This document shows, in pieces, positions 32,880 to 47,800 of a DNA stretch of 64,000 nucleotides; the first letter of the stretch is position 1, and each line of letters starts with the position of its first letter. The translations under genes and the position numbers were made by a program. The DNA comes from Oryzias latipes. Its lineage: Eukaryota > Chordata > Actinopteri > Beloniformes > Adrianichthyidae. The stretch spans positions 11,405,464 through 11,469,463 of the forward strand of contig NC_019879.2 in assembly GCF_002234675.1 (NCBI RefSeq). Reading direction: 5' to 3'. Below the pieces are notes generated by a model. That model worked only from the letters and a program-made list of their open reading frames with translations. It did not search any database and had not been told where the DNA came from.

Positions 32880-35800
32880 TTATTTAACGCAGAGCAGGCC
32901 GCCCACGTTGGCCACAAATTCTTCCAGGCTCTTGAGGAAGGCGAGCTTCTGCTTGCGATCCATGGTGGGCGGCGTGCTGCTGGCCGTCAGCTTGTTGAAG
33001 GCGTCGGCCAGTCGCTGGTAGATGATGGCATCTCTCTGGGAGGAGAGGAGAGTCTCCACCAGCTCAGAGTACTCCACCTGATGAAGAGCAATGGGACAGG
33101 GTTACATCCGTATCAAACCACAAATTAAAAACAACTGAGGAAGTCGGAAAAATGAAAAACACACTTCAGTAAAAAACATGTCATTAACTCCATTCCAGGT
33201 TTCAAACTGATCCATTTCAGTTCTGATTTTCAGACAAGTCATTATGAGTTTAAAGGTTGTGTTTCTCAATTCTGGTACAAAAACATTATAAACTAATGTG
33301 TGCAGTTTGGAACAGACTTGAAAAGTAGGGATGTCCCGATCCGAGTCATTTGGTTTGGAGTAGCTGCTGATGCTGAGTCTGATACTTTAGTAAAACATTT
33401 AAAATATGAACAAATTTAATAAACAGATTCTCCGTATTTTTTCTTATTGTGTAGCGGTTTAGGGGACATAACTAGAGCCATACGACTCGTACACAAAGTC
33501 AGTTACCTTGATCACACGAACAAATTATTTATGCAATCAAAATTACTCAACTTTTATGATCTAGTAGAGTTTTATAAAGCTCAAATAATATTCAAGGCAG
33601 AAAACAATGTATTACCGACAAATATCAAAAGGTTATTTATTTTAAAAAAAGAGGGAAAAAATGAATTTCTCGTGTATAAAACACGTACAAAAAAAAGTTT
33701 TTTGTTTCATTATGTGGAATAAAGCTGTGGAACAGAACCAGTAAATGATTGAAACATGTATAATTACAGAAATATGATCATTGATAAATATGTACATATG
33801 CAAAAGAAAACAGGAACATTTGTAAATATGCATGCTTCTAAAATGACAGTTTGTTCATTTGGGTGTTTTTGGACATGATAATTACATGTGCAGCTGTAAC
33901 TGAACGTCCTCTTAGCTGAAACACTGACCTTTGATCATGGGAAAACTGGATTCAGGAATACTAATGACATAAGGTTCACGAAGGAGAACTAATACGATTT
34001 TTCTTCTTCTCATTTCCTTTTGGATTTTAGTTGTTTATATATTTTTGTCTATTTTCTGTTCCAGACTTCGGGTTTTCCATTTTTTTTATTTTACTAACCT
34101 CCTTTTATCATGTAACACTTAAGCAAAGCATTTCTGTAAAGTAGCTTTAACAGTAAAGATGGTACATTATCCACTAGAAAAAATAGTTAACTATTAACTA
34201 GAAAAAACAGGTAGTAATTAGTCATGTGCAAACACTGACAGTATCTTTAGAGATGCTTTGTAGACGGTCCCTTGGCAGCCGTCTCACTGCCGTCTGTGTC
34301 AGCAGCACAAAGAGAGCCGTTTCCCATTAAAAAGAAATAAAAACGTGATCTTTTTCCTGTTAAAATGCCTTTCTATGTCATTGTTTGCATTAAGGCAACC
34401 CATTAGAGACACTTTCCATAAGTTTAAAATGTAAATTAACAGAGGTATTGATCCTAGAAGTCTGAATTTATGAATATTCTGCTAACTAACTTTACCCAAC
34501 TGTTTTTGAGCGCCTCAAACTGATGTTGTATTCGGCTGCGTTTACCACAGTAAAATGTGGTGATCCGTTCATGATATGCAGACTTAAGTAGACTACAGTG
34601 TTTCCCTGCTTATTTGCATTTAACTATTCGAAGTTCCGCAGATTTTTATAGCGGATTCCTCTGGTTCATCACAAAAACTCAGACAACTCAAGACGCTTGT
34701 TTAAGACTTTTACGTCCGAAGGAGGGGCTGCAGGGGAGGAGGGGAGTGGAGATGAAGAGCACGTCAGCGCGTCGGCTTCCTAGTCGGCTGCTAAGGAATA
34801 TTTCAGCTATTTTCACCAGTTCCTGAATCGCTAAAAGTAAAGTTTGTATTTGTGCATGGAGAAAGGGCATTAGCAGACTCAGAAGCTGCTGGAAAATATC
34901 CTGAAACGCTGAATAAGATAATCATGGAGATAATTATCATCTGGATGAATTAATTATGGATGTAACCGGCCTCATCTGGAAGAAGATGATCTCTCACACT
35001 TAACTTTCACGGTTTGAACTTTGAGAGTTTAAAGAAGAGAGAAAAACGTGAAAATGTTCACTTCTGTCTGAGAAAAGTGGATAAAGTGTGTAGAGAGGAG
35101 TTTGACAGCATTAAAAAATCCTTGTACACATATTAAACAAGGGAACTCTGTAAGTCAGGAAAGTTTTTGACACATTTGTTCAAAAAAATTCTTTTTGGTG
35201 TGTTTTTAAGTAGTGGCCACTAGAGGGCACCAAATATCATCTGAGCTGCATAACAATGAAAAAAAAGGAAAAAGATGAAGAAGAAAAATGCTGACCTGAT
35301 GCAGGCACACGAGTGTGTAAAGAGCTTCTCCTGCCGCCACAGTCATCTCTGTGTTGTGCTTCTGCAGGACCAGCATGTCAAACACCAGCTGAGGGGAGGA
35401 TGTCAAACACAGCGTTAACGCTTTAGAACAGGGGTCGGGAACCTTTTTGACCAAGAGAGCCATAAACGCCACATATTTTTAAATGTAATTTTGAAAGAGC
35501 CATACAATAATGTAGCGTCCCTTTCCCACACTGAGGCACGGAGACTTAACCTCTTTTAAGGTTCTTTGTTCTGGTTACTGCAGACCCCTAACAAACGCCG
35601 TACAATTAATTCAGCAACTCCTTATTCTCGCCCGCCGAGACGAGACGAGAGCGCTTCTCTCAACTTTTTATTCCCCTGCTCTCGCTCCAGTCCTCCCATT
35701 TCCCTTATTCGGCCCATAGCTGAACCCCATTGGTCCAAACTCCCTAACAACAGGCTGAGCGACAGAACAAAGGGCCAATCAGATCTCTGCTTGATCGATG

Positions 35801-38800
35801 CGTTCCATGAACTCCAGAACTTTTAACGAGGCCCAACAGCCAAGTTAAACTCAGTCCGCGACAATATTTTTAAAACTAAAAATACAAATGAATGTGTGCA
35901 TTTGATGTAATTTTAACACTTTTAAAGTACAATAAGTCATCGTTATGCTGTTGCTAATAAATGATTCGTGGTAGTTCTGCTGATGGTCTTGTCCGGTTGA
36001 TACGTGGTGAGTTTCTGCTTCATGCAGGCGTTGAGACTTTAAACGTGATCGTAGGTCTGAATGTTCTTTAGATGTGAGACAGACTGATCACATGCAGACC
36101 TGGAGCCAAACACACACTCACGCTGCAGTGAGTGACGGGCAGCGGGGTTTACGTTTTTGCCATCCCTGCGCGATTCACCTGCTGCCCCCCCTTCCCCCCC
36201 TTCTCCCTCACACATCCCGTCCCCGCAACTGCGCGCTCTTTCTCAGAGACGGGAGCGCGCCGTTTTAGGCACGGCAATTCACAGGTTTCCGGGTGGTACA
36301 AACTCTGTGAAATAATAGATAATAGTAAACTGATAGTTTTTTCTCCAAGCAACGCTACTACTGCGCGCCTCTGGCATCGCATCGCGCCCGAGAAGGACTG
36401 GTCTAATGAAAAAAAAAAGTATAATTAAAGATTTGTCTGCGAGCCACATGTGACCATCAAAAGAGCCATATATGGCTCGCGAGCCATAGGTTCCCGACCC
36501 CTGCTTTAGAACCTTTAAACCTCAGCTATGAGACTTTCCTCCATCTATGCTATGTCTACATGTATCTTGTTGTGGTTTGTGTTGCAGGCTGACCTTGAGG
36601 AAGTGTCTGGTAGCGATGAAGAGGGGCGAGTCCTTCTCCTGGTTTTTGGCGCACTGTTCAGTCAGAGGAGACAAAGCCTCCAAACACAACTGACTGATTT
36701 CTGAACCCATTCTGAAAGCAAACGCTAAGGAGCTCAAAAACGTTAGATCCAATCCTGTTTCATAAAAAACCAACATCTGCTTTGAAGCATTTACATGTCA
36801 GTTTGTCTGACAAAATAAAAAAAAAACTTTAAATCAAAATTTATTGTGAGAATTCTACTTTTTCTTGTAATGAAAGTTCTTCCTTTCTTCTGTTCAAGTC
36901 ATTGGTTATGAGAAACATTGTTTGCAGTAACTGATAAAAATCAATATTTAATTAAATAAAAAACTAATAAATCTCATCCTAATAGATTCTGCATTAATAG
37001 AGTTGACAGGATCTAACAAAGACAGGAATCAAACTGCAGTGGGTATAATTCACAGATGGTTTCATCTTTTCAGCTTGGAATGTTACTTTCCTGTTTTGTT
37101 TGAACTTTCAACATTTGACAGACTCTGACCTTTACTTTAGAAAAATATATATGTTTAGTTTTTGAGTAGAAACAACAAAAAACGAGCAAAACCCGAGCTT
37201 TCAGGTTTATTTTCTATCCACACAAAAGCAGACATTTCCACTGAAATTAAAGCTGTGGGCGGCGCCGTCACCCTGGTCAAAGCCGCGTTCATTAAAACCC
37301 CACTTTTTTCAAAATGGTGCCTTTTCTGTTAGTTTTATCTCCACAGCAACCATTATATGTTCTGATCATCTGGGGTTGACGAACAGCTCCATGTAGTTTT
37401 TAGAAGTATCTGCAAAAGTAAACTTTGGAATTTGCTTAGCAACAGAGGTTTTTTCTTTTTTTTAAACTGGAGCCACATTCCTAATATATTCACGTCACAT
37501 GTCACATTTTTGTTCAGCATGAGCCAGGGATTCGTGTATTCCAAATTACGGTTAAGTATGTAGAAACGAGGTGACAGTTTAAAATACCTGGGAGGAGTTT
37601 AAATTGTAGAAGGTATTAAAGTGTTTTCTTTCTTTCTCTATTTTTGTTGAAAATTTCGGTTTTTAGTAGTAGACTGAAGCTGGTGCCATATGTGTGACAT
37701 TTAGTGTAGATCGTGTAAACAAAAGTTTTCATTGTGGTTAAATGTATAAAAAAATAAATAAAATAAAAAAAAAAAAATCACCAAATTTCACAATTTGTCC
37801 CAAAACGGGTAACAAGTTGTAGGACCTGTGGCCATCCCATAATAACTAAAAAAAAAACTCTTTTGGATATCTGTGGCACCTGGTTTTTGGTTTAGTTAGT
37901 GGATTTCAAAATATTTTTTTATCCATATAGGAGATTTGTACGACGGAGTATTAGGGCAACCCAAAAAAAAAAAAAAAAAAAAAGCCACAAAAAATAAAAA
38001 AAAAGTAAAATTACGAGTTTTTATCTCGTAAATTTAGGAGATAAAAACTCGTAAATTGCTTGTCATTTGTTTGATTTACAATTTATTAAAGTTTTATTTA
38101 TTGATGGTTGGTTTGCAGGATCCCTGCAGCCCGATGAAGCCACTGGTGTCCCTGCAGCTTTCCACTTCAATCCTTTCTTCCTCCACCAAAAACAAGATCT
38201 CTACGTTTGTGTGACGCTTCCGTCTGAGGATCACTTTTTTTGCCTTTTTCAACGTTCTAATGCTAACATAATAGATTATTTTCATTCATCTTTGTTGTTT
38301 GATGATATAACGGGACGTTTACTTCTGCATTGGTGTTCGGATCTGATGACAGGTTCATGACGTAAGGTGACAGATGAACTTCAGGGTTTGTGAATGAAAA
38401 GGAGAATAAAGGCTGCAGCGATCCTCTGCACCAAAACGTGTCTCTGAGCTCCTTATTTTATATATGAAACTCCGCTTTACTGACACTGAACCCCGGAAAG
38501 ACGGCTCCACTGACAATAATCTGATTTTGAGTCGCCAAAGGTTCAGAATCTCTTTGTTTTAAACCTATAATAATCCGAAAATAAAGCTTCACAAAAGGCT
38601 CCACATCTTTTCATCTTCAAGCGATGCTCCGATAAACAGACAACTTCTGTGTTTTTTCCTTGTTAATCTAAAAATGTCTTAATTTTACTTTTTTTTTTTT
38701 CTTTCTGTTGGCCCTAATACTCCGTCGTAGATTTGAGCCCCATTCATCTTGATGAAACTTTCGCCAACTGTGATGTCATCTTTTTTAATGTCCAAAATTC

Positions 38801-41800
38801 ATTTCCACTGGGTTCTAGGCGCGTGCACATTTCAGTAGGTTTCAGAGTATGTGGCGGAGGTAAAACGCACAGCAAGACAGAATCTGGTGCTTTGACTCCA
38901 GAACTGCAGCGGGGAAAAAAATAAATCTTCAACCGTGTGGAAAAAATGCAGAAAAATCTTCTTGGGTGGATGAAAGTAGGGTTGGGCGATGTCCCTTAAA
39001 TTGGCCGTTGACGATGTTTGCTGTCAACCATCGGGATGGACGATGACATCGTCGGGGGGGGGGGGTATTTTTACATTTTTCGTTCTTATATAAATGCTAT
39101 TCGTTTTTTTGCTTTTTTCATTTTATTTCCCAACTAATGGTTAATCCGCGATGATCCAGTATAAACTGAGGGAAGTGACTTTAACAAAAAAAGTAACAAA
39201 CAAAATAGAAAAGAAGTAGTCCGCTCCCGCACTTCCGGGGGAGCGCGGACTTACAGCTTTGTGTTTGATGGGAAGGGGGGGGGGGTACATGAGCGGTATG
39301 TGTGGGAGATTTAAGACTGCGATCCGTCCCGCAGCTCTAGGGGTACAAGCAACCGAACTCAGAACCGGGTCTTAAGTGTGTGTCTGAGCACAGCTCGGAT
39401 CGTCAGCACACACAGCGGTTTGAGCTTCAAAGCAGAAATGTCGCTCAGTCCTTAGAAAACATTCAAACAATCACGCGGATTTGTGTTTCCAGTCGTGTCC
39501 CGACTAAATAAAGGCTGATGTTATTCTTACACGTTTACGTGCAGCGCCACCCAAAGCTAATGTTGTTAGCCCGTGTTAGCATACTGCTAATCCTGGCTTT
39601 GTTCAGAAAAAGCGCTGACCACACGGATTAAAATTCAAATGATGAGGAACAGGTGTTTCATAATAACCGTAACATTATTAAAAGCACGTTTAGAAGATCA
39701 TCTCGTATTTTACCGAGCTGACATGTCAATGTATAGCCGCTCGGCGCTGTTTAACAATGTTTTGTATTGAATTGTTGCATTCAATAAAGTTTGAAAAAAA
39801 AAGCCGCTCGGCGGAATTTATATCCTTCCGTTTTTCAAACCCTACTGCGCATGTGCGGATGATTTATTCCGACGGAAAGTGTGACCTTAGTGAACGTTTT
39901 TATATTCTGAAAACATTTTTCTGTGCCCATGTACACGGTTGGATTCTAATCCGACCATTGATCCCATCAAGATATTTTGTACATGTAACCGCGGCTTATG
40001 GTGTCGACGCGCAACGTGGCGGGGGCGTGGCATCACGATGGTGGTCTCTCCATCGGGATGTCAGTCACCCATCACGATGGACGATGATATCGTCCATCGG
40101 CACAACCCTAGATGAAAGGATACGAGGTCATGCCGAGCTCCAGAGAAAACATGAGGCTCTTGAAGAGGTCTTCAGGCAGCTGTGGGATCTTTTCTGGAAA
40201 GATCTCGCAGATGAAGGTGATGAGCTTGTAGTACTGGTTACACAAAGATGGGAACTGCAAAACAAAGGGGACACATTTAGTGTCAAAGTTCACAGGGCTA
40301 CATTTACTCAGATGCCATGCTGTGGCGCCGGTCTTTCACCTTCAGCAGATCCTGAGACATTAGAGGAAGAACAATGTTGACGCCGTACAGGACCACGTCT
40401 GCGGCTGAAACTGTCCGGCTGGACGCCGGCGTTCCCTGGTCCTGGTTTCTGAACACCTCATCTTGAACATAAAGCCACCACTTTCAGTGCCTGAATGCAC
40501 CTCCTTCAGTGAAGCAGACAGGCGGAGGAGGGCTCACCGGTGTCGCTGAAGTCAATGAACTCTTTGGACAGCAGGTTAGTGAGCAGCTCCATGATGAGCA
40601 GCAGGTCCTGGTACTGGTCCTCCTCTGCAGTGGCGTCGCCCCGTTTCCTGCTCTGGTTGTTTTTGGAGTAGACCTGCAGCAGCGTCAGACACAACTCGTA
40701 CAGCTTCATGGACTTCATCTGCGGAGAGAGAACACGCGTCCTCAGAACTCAGCAGACAGAAAAGACCTCCATCTCCCCTCACTTCACTTCTTTGTTCTGA
40801 TATACAAACACCAGAGGAAGCTATTCAAACTCACAGCTCCAAAAAGAAAAACATACTTTAAAATAAGCATTTTCCACAGTAAACTGTTTAATCTGTGCTT
40901 TTCTAAAGTTGTTAGATTTTTTCCCCCCAAAAAAGTTATACAGTGGAGGAAATAATTATTTGATCCTTTGCTGATTTTATAGGTTTGTCCACTTAAAAAG
41001 AAACGGACAGTCTGTCATCTTAATGGTCGGTTCATTTGAACAGTGAGAGATAGAAAATCAAGAAACTGACTTTAAAGAATCTATATACATTTCATTGAGA
41101 GAATTAAGTATTTGATCCCAAAGTAATTTTGAAGAGTTCTGGTTCAAACAGACCAGTTGGACTCTCCTAATCTACCCGTGACCTGAATTAAAGACGCATG
41201 TTTGATCTGATCACCTGTAGAAAAGACACCTGTCCACAGAATCCGTCCATCAGTCAGACTCCAAACTCTCCAACATGGAAAGACTAAAGAGTGGAGCAAA
41301 ATTCTTCCTGATATGTGCAGCAAACTTCTCAACTACAAAAAAAACATCTGACCTCTAAGCTGCAAATAAAGGTTTTGACAAAGTACTAAATCTTTAGAAC
41401 AAGAGGGATCAAACACTTATTTTTTTCAATGAAATGCAAATACATTTATCTAACTTCTTTAAAGTCGTCTCACTGTTCAGATTAATCTGAAGGTGACAGA
41501 CTATCAATTTCTCTTTAGATGAGCAAACCTACAAAATCAGCAGAGGATCAAATCCTTACTCCCTCCACTGTATGTTTTGTATGTTTGTATGAAACATTTG
41601 TAGGTCTTTCCAAGTCTCACCTCCCCCAGGTAACAGATCTGCTTGTGAGCCACCTCCACAAAAACCTCAATGATGAGGTTGATGGTCTCAGGCGTGTTGC
41701 TGTAAACCTACAAAATAAAAACAATTTCACCACAAAGACACCAGAAAGCCAACAAATGTCTGGTTCAGATGAGCAGAACTAGAGTCACAGCTACACAGAT

Positions 41801-44800
41801 TAATGTATGGTCATGTCATTTAGTTGCATTTATCTGTACTTGTCTGATGAGCAGACTGTTGCTATATTAGTCAGGATTTGGGTACAAACACACATCATTT
41901 TGTCCTTTTTTGGATTTCTGAAGTACCGTACACTAATTCATAAGTCATTTTTCACATTGAAGATTATGTTTAAAAACAATAAACTATCTTTTCATTTGGC
42001 ATTTCTCCTGGTTATCTGGTCGTAAATGCAGACTTTATATATTTAGCTAATTTAACTTTTTCTGTTTATTTCACATTTTTGTGTCAGTTAAATACATTTT
42101 CTAAATACATATAAAGTATTCCTTGAGGATCAAAATATCTTCTTTAAACTAACTAGGTTTCTGTAAATGTAGTTAAAGTTTTATTCATTATTTCAGCTCT
42201 TTAATCTTGGCTTTGGTGCAAATAGAAACGGTTTTCAGTGCTTCATCTGTCTGTCTGCATCCATAGAAGCATTTCTGCAAGAAACACTTTTTCCTTTTAG
42301 AGTTTTCATGAATAAGCATCAATTACTTCCATTTATTCTTCATCAAATTTTAATCGAGCCTGAAAATATAAATTATAAAAACATTCTAATGTAGTTTTAA
42401 CTTGGAAACCTTTTTTTAATTAATCAGTTTGCTTCATTACATTTTTTGATCCTTCCCCTTTTAAAACCTCCTAAGAAAACTGTTTTTGGTGTTTCTAACA
42501 TGTTCTTTTGGCATTTTCTGAAGATGTCGGACATATATAAAGAAAAAAAGCTTAAAACTGCATTTCTGAGTAGTTTTTATTCAATTAGCTGTGAGGGGGT
42601 GGGGGTGTGAGGAGCTGTAAGCTAGTGGAAGAGAGCGTAAACAGTCCTGCCAACAACTCAGAGGTGAACCTCTGATGAACTCCTGCCGTTTTGCAGAAAC
42701 TATGTCCTAGACACGACACAGGTTTTTAAACCAGCATAATCATAATTAAACGCTTTGAAATGAGATCAAATGGTCTTTTCACAGCAATTCTTCGTCTCTG
42801 TATTCCTGTGACTTTCCTCACATTTGTGGGTTAATTTAAACCTGGAGGATTCTCTCGAGTTTCTGCATTTAAATGTAGTCAGATCAGTTTGTTACTTTGG
42901 AAGAAATCTAAAGCTGTTGGACTCCTACCTCCATGAGGCCAATACAGCTGGACAGGAAGTCCATGAGGAAAGAGAAGAGCGAGGCTACGTTATCTATCTG
43001 TGTTGCCTCAGCGATGCCGCACAGCGCCTCCAACGTGGCAATGATCTCCTGCTTGACGGCTTCTTCTTGGCTGATCTGAGCAAAATTCTCCTGGTTGATG
43101 AGGTTGAGAAAACGCTGCTGGAGCGGATGAAGAACCTTGAGAAACAGGAGGAACACCACAGTTACAGAGTCCAGCAACACTCCTAATCTACAGCTGTTTC
43201 CTTCCACAGTGAAGAAGAACTGAAGCAGAGGAGCCAAGATTGTCTTTATTTTATTTAAAGCAACTAAATACACATGACTGAGTGAGAAATGTTACACAAT
43301 ACACTTTTTGAACTATCTTTCATGGTTATTCTGGTCTACAGTAGGATCAGGAAAATGTGAAATATCCCCAAATGTTTCCTCTTTTCATTAAACTCTTTTT
43401 GGCTGAAGGAAAACAGGCGGAGCAGAACTCTGACTTAAATACTTAAAGATTTTCAAACTGATCTTTGCCTTTAAAAATGAACATAAGAACAGAAAATGTT
43501 AATGTTGGTGTAAAAGGTTAAACATGACTCATGCTGCCCAATAACTACTGCACATGCTGCAAATCTGCCTAAAGGCTTTGAATTTTCCTGATCCGTAACA
43601 ATGCTGACAGACAGAACTCCAATGGATAAACTGGGACAACGACATCAAACTGTTGGGGTTTGAGACAGTCAGGAGGGTCTTCTTAGTGTGTTTTAATGTT
43701 CATAAGCAGTGATGTGAGTGCCCTCTGGTACAGAACTCTGACCTTAACCTAATATGCTACGTACACACAGTGTAACGCGCATTCAATGACCATTTCCAAC
43801 AGAAAGTCTATGTTGCTATGCAACTTCTTGCGACCATTGTCAGACTCTAGACACAAAAGCCGTGGCATTTGAATGTGTGTTGCAAGTTAAACCAGGTCAA
43901 ACTTTGACGAATCAGGGACTCGCGTTTGGCAGTGATGCGGTGAAACTCACCAAACTCAGAGTGTAGCTGGTTTATCTGGTGAACCCAGACAGCAATGAGC
44001 CTGGTGATGTCTGGCTTTGTTTTTCAAATAAAGTCAAACCTAGGCCACTCTCCTGATATGATGGTAATCCATATCCGCCATTGCAAGGATGGACCAAACC
44101 ATTTCCGTTTTGTGCCCGATTCACAAGATTTGGATTTCGCACCAAGCCTCTTCCTACTGTAGGCGCACACATGTGCTAGTAAACAATAGAAAAAGAAGCC
44201 CCTCCCTGTTCGTTCAGTGTGACCACCATGAATGCACTTAGATTTCACGGTGTGAACGTAACTTTAGAGCTACAAGCTGAATGTGAAGAAACGGGCCCAT
44301 CAGAACCAGACTCAACAGAAAGTCAGAGACAAAAGGCATGTTTCTGAGGTCGGTCACGCCCAGATTCTGGATCTGAACATGGATGGACAGAGCGGAGGTT
44401 AAGTAGATCACAAAAGAACAACTACTTGGAAAAAAAACTGATTATGTCCGAAAGTGTCAGCCAAGAGAAATAATTTGGATCCAAGATGAAAAGTTGTGTT
44501 GTCTTCTATGTGATGAAGAGCTGACATGCAGGGAGTGTTTGATCAACTGCAAGCTCCTTCCTTCCCTCCTCTTCCTCCTCACACAGGCTGTCAGAGTTCA
44601 TAAAGAACAGCTGAACCAAGCAGCAGCTGCAGTCTAACTTGTACACTCCCAGCAATTACTCTGGAATCGAAGAGGCTTTGCGCCTCCATTTACTACTCAG
44701 CCTGTTAAACAAAGACGAGGAGGGAGAGGAGGATCGCCTCATTCACACGGGAGGAGGATCAAGAGGAGGGTGTTACTGATGAAGCTTTATGGCATTCTTG

Positions 44801-47800
44801 TGTCTTGATTATGGAGCTCCATGGCATCCCATCGCGGTGGAGCGGTATTGGAGGCAAGAAAAAACAAAAACTCCTAAAACATTCTCCTAAAATAAATAAA
44901 ACTCTTGTCCCAAATGCAACCACAAGGTCAACAGCCAATCAGGTTGTAGGACAGTCTACTTTAAAAAAATAAAGCATGCAAAACTGCATTAAAAAAATCC
45001 ACAAAACAGCAAGGCCACGAAAGGTGAACTGTAATTTGGTGAGAGAGTACTCTACTTCAATGTGCCGGCTCCAAACCCGGGTGAATGCAGACGGTTGACT
45101 TAGAAAAGGGCCTCTGATGAAAACCAAAGCTAAATCAATCATGCCAATCACCAACAAAACAGATATTCCGTCAGCACAGCAGATTCAATACTGAGTTTAA
45201 ATAAAAGTCGAGTTCAGAAACTTTTTGCAAAAATTATATCATGACATCAGTTTTTCAGTATTAGTATTTTCATTAAAACTATTTCCTGCATGAACGAATG
45301 AAGATGCCAGTGAAAACAGTTTTCTTCTCTCAGTTATTTGTAGTTGAACTTTTCAAATGTGATTAATTAAAGTAAGATGTCTACATATAAAGTGTCAGCT
45401 TTTTATTTCTAACATATAGTTAATCAATAATTAAAGAACCACTCCATTGAAAATGGTGTTTTTTTGCTGTTTTTTTTGATGGAGGACATATATAAAGAAA
45501 ATTGAGATTAAAACTGCATTTATCAGTTTTCCTTATTCAAATTGCTGTAAATCAGGAGCTGACAGAAAGCGCTTATTTGTGATGTAGAAAATAAGTTTGG
45601 CGGGCCACAAGCTCCCTGCTCCACTCCTTTCTGATGCATCCACTTGTAGACAAATTGATCCACGTACGTCTTTGTTTTCCTTGTCTGAGCTGGTAACTGG
45701 ATCTAAACTGTACGACTAAATTATTCTAATATTGCTTAACATTTTTGTTGCACCGGTAATGTCAGGTTGGGGGTGTGAAGGGCTGTAAGTTAGTGGGAGA
45801 GAAGCGGGCGCCAAAAGTGGCCACCCACAACTCAAGAGGAAAATTTCCAATTAACTACTGCTGCTCTGCAGAAACTATGTCCTAGAAAACGACACAGGTT
45901 TTTTGAGTTTGACTAAAAGCAGCATAATTCTGTTTAAAGGACCACTGGGAACACTTTGAAAATAGATCAAAAGATGATCGGAGTGGGACTTTTAAGAAAT
46001 TTGTATTTTGAGCTATTTGGAAAAGTTACCTCTGCCCAGTATTGCTGTTTGGTGTCGGAGTCCATTTGAGCGAAGCCCCCCAGGACCAGAGCTTTCATCA
46101 GGGACCTCTGCACGCAGCTGGACAGCATGTGCAGGGGGGGGCTGCGGCTGGCGAACTGCTTGGCCAGACTCCACCAGCTCTCACACTGAACCACAATGTT
46201 TGCTCTGATCAGATGAGGGGAAAAAAAGAACTTTAAGAACATTTGTGCTTTGCCCTATGTGAGACTGTGGAAATCACTGCATTCAGGTACAAATAAAATA
46301 CAGAAAGCTTAAAAATGCTCTTTCTTGTAAGTTTAAAGTTTCTTCCTTCAAATAAAGTTATTGGCATTAGAAATATTTTACCGGTGGCTCTCCTCACCTC
46401 TCTCTTTTCTCCACCAGTGTCACTAGCAGCTCCACAGTGTCGTTGGCCAGATCCGTCTCTGAGCTCCACACGGACAGGTTATTGATCACCTTCTCCAGCA
46501 GATATCCCACAATCCACTGGGCGCCTTCCGTGTCTGCTCCGAAAGCTGTGCTCAGAGGGATGCTGATCTATAGAAGGAAAAACAAACATAAGGGCACATA
46601 TGAAAGGCTGTTAGGAGAAAAAAAATGTAAAAAACAGGAATTTATTTGATGTGAGTAAAACAAAAGAATGGGCTTGATGACGTAGCCGCTCTGTGGATCC
46701 ACTGACCTGCTGGTAGAGCTTCTCGTCCACAAGCAGGTATGTCTTTGCCCACCGTCTGAGGAACCACACAATGTCCTTTCCCATCTGAGGACTCAGCAGC
46801 TCCGTCAGGCTCGCTCTGGTTGCTCTGGACTCCACCTCGGACGTCCTTAAGACTGCAGACAGCAACCTGTGGGAGAAGAGTGCATGAGAAAGTAGAACCC
46901 TAGAGACTGCACAGATACAGAAGGAAAACACCATCTCATCATGAAAAGAAGCTATTGTTTTAGTACGTTTTCATTCCTTTGGGTTTCGTGTTCACTAAAC
47001 CCAGCATAGAGGAAATTCAAATACACTCAGTACACCACAAAAATCAAAACTTAACGTAAAAGACACCGGTTTCAAAAAAATGGTTTTATTTTCTATGTTG
47101 CAAGATAAATAGTTTTATCAAGAAAGCTTTTTAGGAGCAAAATAATCTTAGTTGGACAAAACATGTTTGAGTGACAAGAATTTGTTTTTCTTAGAATTTT
47201 AAAAGAATTCTTGGTAAGATTATTTTCTCCTCCATCCAAAACAAACATGAAGGAGGATATCACCGTTCTCCGGATATACAATAGGATTCCTGTGTGCATC
47301 GAGACATTATTATTCTTGTTTTTATTTTTGTCCTCCTCTGACTAATGCAGGACAGCAAGTCATCAAACTGGGTCACAGAGACATGGAAGTACCACTGAAA
47401 GTGTTGTCATCTAGATGGAGTTCCTGCAGTATAGAAGTAAGGATGGCTGTTAGGCAAAAAAATAAATAAATAGATTGAATGGTGGTAAATGGTGTATACT
47501 TGTATATTCCTTCTTCAAAGGTCCAAAGCACTTCATAGTTGGAGTCCCAATAACCCATTCACACACTGGTGGCCTAACACTGGCACCAACCTAAAACCAC
47601 CGGTAGCAATATGGGGCTCATTGTTTTGCTCAAAGACACTTTGACACGAGTGGGCAGGGTGGGAACCGAGCCTGCAATCTTCCAATCAAAGGTCAACCAC
47701 TCTACCTCTGCAGCACGGGCACCCTTCAACCCAGACAGTGCTTTACAATGCTTTTGTAGAGCTTTTCAAAATAAAGGCACCTGATCTCTAAACATCATCC

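Noticed and set aside
39757..40380. A 207-codon plus-strand open frame
   Set aside because: It runs through the hAT element and antisense across a confirmed XPO4 exon (40124-40254); no similarity in this frame.
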